Shown here piece by piece: positions 61,515-64,000 of a stretch of DNA of 64,000 nt (the stretch's first letter is position 1; every line of letters starts with the position of its first letter). The notes beneath the pieces are model-generated. The model was not told where the DNA came from, searched no databases, and saw nothing but the letters and a program-made list of their open reading frames with translations. Source of the DNA: Deltaproteobacteria bacterium (lineage in GTDB: Bacteria > Desulfobacterota > Desulfobulbia > Desulfobulbales > Desulfurivibrionaceae). The stretch is from contig DUZW01000003.1 of the NCBI GenBank assembly GCA_013349295.1, forward strand, positions 1 through 64,000. The letters run 5' to 3'. The position numbers and the translations under genes were made by a program.

Positions 61515-62669
61515 ATGAAAAAAACATGCCCGTTATCGATCAGTATTGGCTTGAGCATCGTTTTTGCCTGTCTTGCGGCACCGCCCCTTGCCCGGGCCGC
61601 CATCAAAAACTCCGACTGCTTCGGCTGCCATAGCGACGAAACCCTTTTTAGAAGCGAAACCGATGGGGTGAGTCAAAGCCGGATGAGCGAACAACTCTTC
61701 ATCGACAAGGAAAAATTCAGCCATTCTGTCCATCACAGCAATGGCATCGGCTGTGTTGATTGCCACGCCGATATAAAAAACCTCAATTACAATGAGGAAG
61801 TACCCCACAAAAAACAACTGGCACCGGTCAACTGCACCATGTGCCACGAGGAGGAGAGCGCTGCATTCAAGGACAGTGTCCATATGAAAATCCGCGGCAA
61901 AGGGATAACCATGACCTGTTACGCCTGCCATGGCTACCATTATGTTACGCACCAGGAATCCATGTCGGTGGTGGAACGGGTCAACAATGTCTGTGCCAAA
62001 TGCCACAACCCCTACCTGTCCCACGACTGGCTGCCCAAGAAAAATGAACATTTCGCCTTTGTGGAATGCGTGGTTTGCCATGCCCCTGAAGCACCACGCC
62101 ACATCCAACTCACTTTTTTTGATCTGGTGACCAACAAGATGTACTCCGGACAGGAAATTCTCAAAATTCTCGGCATAGCCGAAAATGAGTTCATGCCCAT
62201 GCTGGATATAAACAAGGATGGCAACATCAACATCAACGAGTTTGAAAATCTGGAACTGATGCTCAAGCAAAAGAACGTCCATGCAATTTTCCATGCCGAA
62301 CTCGTTGTGGAGATGCAAGCCATGGCCCATCAGGTGAACAAAGGAACAGCGGAAAGAGATTGCAAGACCTGCCATGCCGCCGATTCCCCGTACTTCAAGG
62401 CGGTTGTCCTTTTGCTTACCAAGGATGACGGCAGCGCGAACCACTTCCAGGTGGACAGGACCGTACTGGAAAGTTTCAGCCTGAGACATTTTTACGTTTT
62501 GGGCGGCACGAGAATGAAACTTATCGACAAGATCGGATTTCTGCTCCTGGCCGGAGGTTTATCCGTGGTGCTCGTGCATCTCACCGTGCGGATCGCCACC
62601 ATCCCCCTGCGCAGAAAGAATGAATGCGACGACAAACAGTTAAGCCTGGAGAAGGAGGTTTCCCAATGA
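61515..62669 (+). CDS. Heptahaem c-type cytochrome with EF-hand and C-terminal membrane anchor (CbcA-like)
   Basis: 384 aa. A signal peptide (residues 1-29) is followed by seven CxxCH motifs at residues 35, 80, 107, 135, 160, 185 and 283, with extra His in between as candidate axial ligands. Between haems 6 and 7 an EF-hand loop occurs at 231-242 (DINKDGNININE), with all calcium ligand positions filled. A transmembrane segment lies near 336-358 with a positive cytoplasmic end (RRK). Seven haems plus an anchor and an adjacent b-type cytochrome match, from memory, CbcA of the Geobacter CbcBA quinol oxidase. The cytochrome b gene overlaps by 4 bp. Confidence 0.9.
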   Translation: MKKTCPLSISIGLSIVFACLAAPPLARAAIKNSDCFGCHSDETLFRSETDGVSQSRMSEQLFIDKEKFSHSVHHSNGIGCVDCHADIKNLNYNEEVPHKKQLAPVNCTMCHEEESAAFKDSVHMKIRGKGITMTCYACHGYHYVTHQESMSVVERVNNVCAKCHNPYLSHDWLPKKNEHFAFVECVVCHAPEAPRHIQLTFFDLVTNKMYSGQEILKILGIAENEFMPMLDINKDGNININEFENLELMLKQKNVHAIFHAELVVEMQAMAHQVNKGTAERDCKTCHAADSPYFKAVVLLLTKDDGSANHFQVDRTVLESFSLRHFYVLGGTRMKLIDKIGFLLLAGGLSVVLVHLTVRIATIPLRRKNECDDKQLSLEKEVSQ

Positions 62670-63286
62670 CCCATGAAAAACTGATCTATATCCATCCAAC
62701 CCCGATTCGCGTCTGGCATTGGCTCAATGCGGCAGGAATCGTCCTGCTGGTTATCACGGGTTTCCAGATCCGCTATGCGGAAGTGCTCAATCTCATGCCG
62801 TTAAAAGAGACCATAACCCTGCATAACTATGTCGGTTTCGGCGTAATCGCAGCCTATTTCCTCTGGCTCTATTACTATCTGAGCACCGACAAAATCACCA
62901 TTTACTTTCCGAATCTCAGCACCTTTGTCGCCAAGGCAGTGAAGCAGGTTAAATTTTACGGCTATGGGATTTTCCGTGATGAACCCAACCCCCACATCAT
63001 GACCCCGGAAAACAAGTTCAACGTCCTGCAACAGAAAGCGTATCTGGGCATCATGTTTGTCCTCCTGCCGGCACAGATGATCTCAGGAGTTTTTCTCTGG
63101 AAGGTGAAGGGGTACTCGGACTACATCCATCTGCTGGGCGGGATACGGATAATCGACACGATCCATGTCCTTTTCTTTTTCTTCTTTGCCTCATTCCTGG
63201 TGGTGCATTGTTATCTCGCCACACTTGGACATACCCCGCTTGCGCATTTCAAGGCAATGATCACCGGCTATGAAGAACACCGTTAA
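62666..63286 (+). CDS. Dihaem b-type cytochrome, quinol-oxidising subunit (CbcB-like)
   Basis: 206 aa with four transmembrane segments. Candidate haem b ligands: His10/His18 in IHPTPIRVWHWLN, His53 in TLHNYVGFG, and the C-terminal TIHVLFFFFF and VVHCYLATLGH. This is the cytochrome b561/HydC-FdnI type that takes electrons from menaquinol. GGAGG is eight bases before the ATG, and it overlaps the heptahaem gene by ATGA, so both form one complex. A terminator follows. Confidence 0.9.
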   Translation: MTHEKLIYIHPTPIRVWHWLNAAGIVLLVITGFQIRYAEVLNLMPLKETITLHNYVGFGVIAAYFLWLYYYLSTDKITIYFPNLSTFVAKAVKQVKFYGYGIFRDEPNPHIMTPENKFNVLQQKAYLGIMFVLLPAQMISGVFLWKVKGYSDYIHLLGGIRIIDTIHVLFFFFFASFLVVHCYLATLGHTPLAHFKAMITGYEEHR

Positions 63287-63335
63287 GCGCCACTCTGACG
63301 GACCGGGCAAATACGACACCCTACGGTGCAGAAAC

Positions 63336-63373
63336 ACAAAAGGAGGGTTGCCCTTGGGCAACCCTCCTTTTGT
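63336..63373. terminator. Bidirectional rho-independent terminator
   Basis: An 18-bp perfect stem (arms acaaaaggagggttgccc and gggcaaccctccttttgt) with a 2-nt spacer is followed by T residues on the right and by A residues on the left. It ends both the cytochrome group and the convergent activator gene. Confidence 0.93.
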
Positions 63374-63397
63374 TATCCTTTAAGACACACTGAAATG

Positions 63398-64000
63398 TTA
63401 TTTAATCGCAGCCGAAAAGGTAATGCCGTATTTCTTCATCTTCCGCCACAATGTTGTCTTTTCGATACCGAGGTAGGCTGCCGCCTTGCCTCGATGGCCG
63501 TTAAAGCGTTGCAGGGCCTCAAATATCGTACTCGATTCCGCGTTGAGCAGAGGATTAGCCTCAATGCGCAGATTTTCATGGTGATCATCCTCGCCACCCA
63601 TTTCCCGAAGCAAGCCCTCCGGCAGATGATACCTATCGATCGTCTCCCCGTGACAGAGAACAAAGCAGTACTCGATGATATTTTCCAGCTCCCGCACATT
63701 ACCCGGATACTCATGACGCATGAGAATACTAAGGGCATCAGGAGACAGCGTCTTTATCTTCTTGTGACTCAACGCATTGAATTTCCTAATAAAATGATGG
63801 GCAAGCAGAGGAATGTCCTCGCGACGCTCAATCAGGGGCGGCAAAGAGATTCTGATCACATTAAGCCGGTAGAAGAGATCGGCGCGAAACACCCCTTGGT
63901 CCACTTGCTCCTTCAGGTTCTTGTTGGTGGCGGCAATAACCCGGACATCCGCCTTGTGGGTGGTGGTGCAGCCCAGCGGCTCGAATTCCTTTTCCTGCAA
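63398..64000 (-). CDS. Sigma-54-dependent transcriptional activator, N-terminal part outside the window
   Basis: The last 200 residues are visible. The AAA+ domain ends with sensor motifs (RADLFYRLNVIRISLPPL, sensor II EYPGNVRELENIIEY), and the Fis-type HTH follows (ALQRFNGHRGKAAAYLGI and TTLWRKMKKYGI). The frame is open to the window edge, so the regulatory domain cannot be seen. It is convergent with the cytochrome group and the likely activator of its sigma-54 promoter. In Geobacter the CbcBA genes depend on a sigma-54 activator named BccR. Confidence 0.9.
   Translation of the reverse strand: MQEKEFEPLGCTTTHKADVRVIAATNKNLKEQVDQGVFRADLFYRLNVIRISLPPLIERREDIPLLAHHFIRKFNALSHKKIKTLSPDALSILMRHEYPGNVRELENIIEYCFVLCHGETIDRYHLPEGLLREMGGEDDHHENLRIEANPLLNAESSTIFEALQRFNGHRGKAAAYLGIEKTTLWRKMKKYGITFSAAIK

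Noticed and set aside
1-64000. CRISPR array, tRNA, rRNA, insertion sequence or prophage
   Set aside because: I looked for direct-repeat spacing, tRNA T-loop motifs, transposase and integrase motifs and found none that held up; a tRNAscan/ISfinder search would be decisive.

Overview
The window looks like the chromosome of a Gram-negative anaerobe of the Desulfobacterota, most probably near Desulfobulbales. This rests on gene content: a complete hypABFCDE set for [NiFe]-hydrogenase maturation, several c-type cytochromes, an unusually dense set of sensor kinases, a lipoprotein and outer-membrane inventory that implies two membranes, long-form HisG, and a spore-photoproduct-lyase-like radical SAM protein without sporulation genes. 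No taxonomic marker was aligned, so this is an inference. I see no rRNA, tRNA, CRISPR array, insertion sequence, integrase or phage gene.

Layout. 0-11 kb: a truncated pentapeptide-repeat protein, Hsp20, a three-gene kinase/response-regulator operon, a PLD-family enzyme, a GAF/HD-GYP protein and an unknown cysteine-containing protein. 11-15 kb: an M48-TPR lipoprotein peptidase and a monohaem cytochrome c plus porin-like gene pair. 15-24 kb: hypABFCDE, preceded by a sensor kinase with a haem-type CxxCH motif and a LuxR-type regulator. 24-34 kb: splB-like gene, ssb, DnaJ/CbpA, a lipoprotein, the M23-mutL-purC group, then an FAD reductase, a dihaem cytochrome and tsaE. 34-41 kb: hybrid kinase, HDOD and HPt genes, then purD-purE-tsaC and a TetR regulator with a readable promoter and operator. 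41-53 kb: greA, a very large TPR plus beta-barrel protein, a DegT aminotransferase, RpoH-like sigma factor, lepA, engB, hisG/hisI and a small cysteine-rich ORF. 53-60 kb: two unknown genes, a SlyD-like FKBP, thiD, a DUF188 protein, PilZ, zinc ribbon, cutA, coaX and an LD-carboxypeptidase.

The most interesting part is 60.3-64.0 kb. Four genes (a 141-aa polytopic membrane protein, a 76-aa membrane protein, a seven-haem c-type cytochrome carrying an EF-hand and a membrane anchor, and a b-type cytochrome) lie behind a near-consensus sigma-54 promoter. Upstream of that promoter are two copies of a TTGCA-N4-TGCAA dyad, 33 bp apart. A sigma-54 activator gene converges from the other side, behind a shared terminator. 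The layout resembles the CbcBA quinol:cytochrome oxidoreductase and its sigma-54 regulator BccR described in Geobacter, with two extra membrane genes and a calcium-type motif.

A second notable feature is a family of about 110-bp nested-hairpin repeats, with three full and one or two shorter or degenerate copies. They sit against the 3' ends of minus-strand genes. In hypD, the last 18 codons and the stop codon are written by the repeat.
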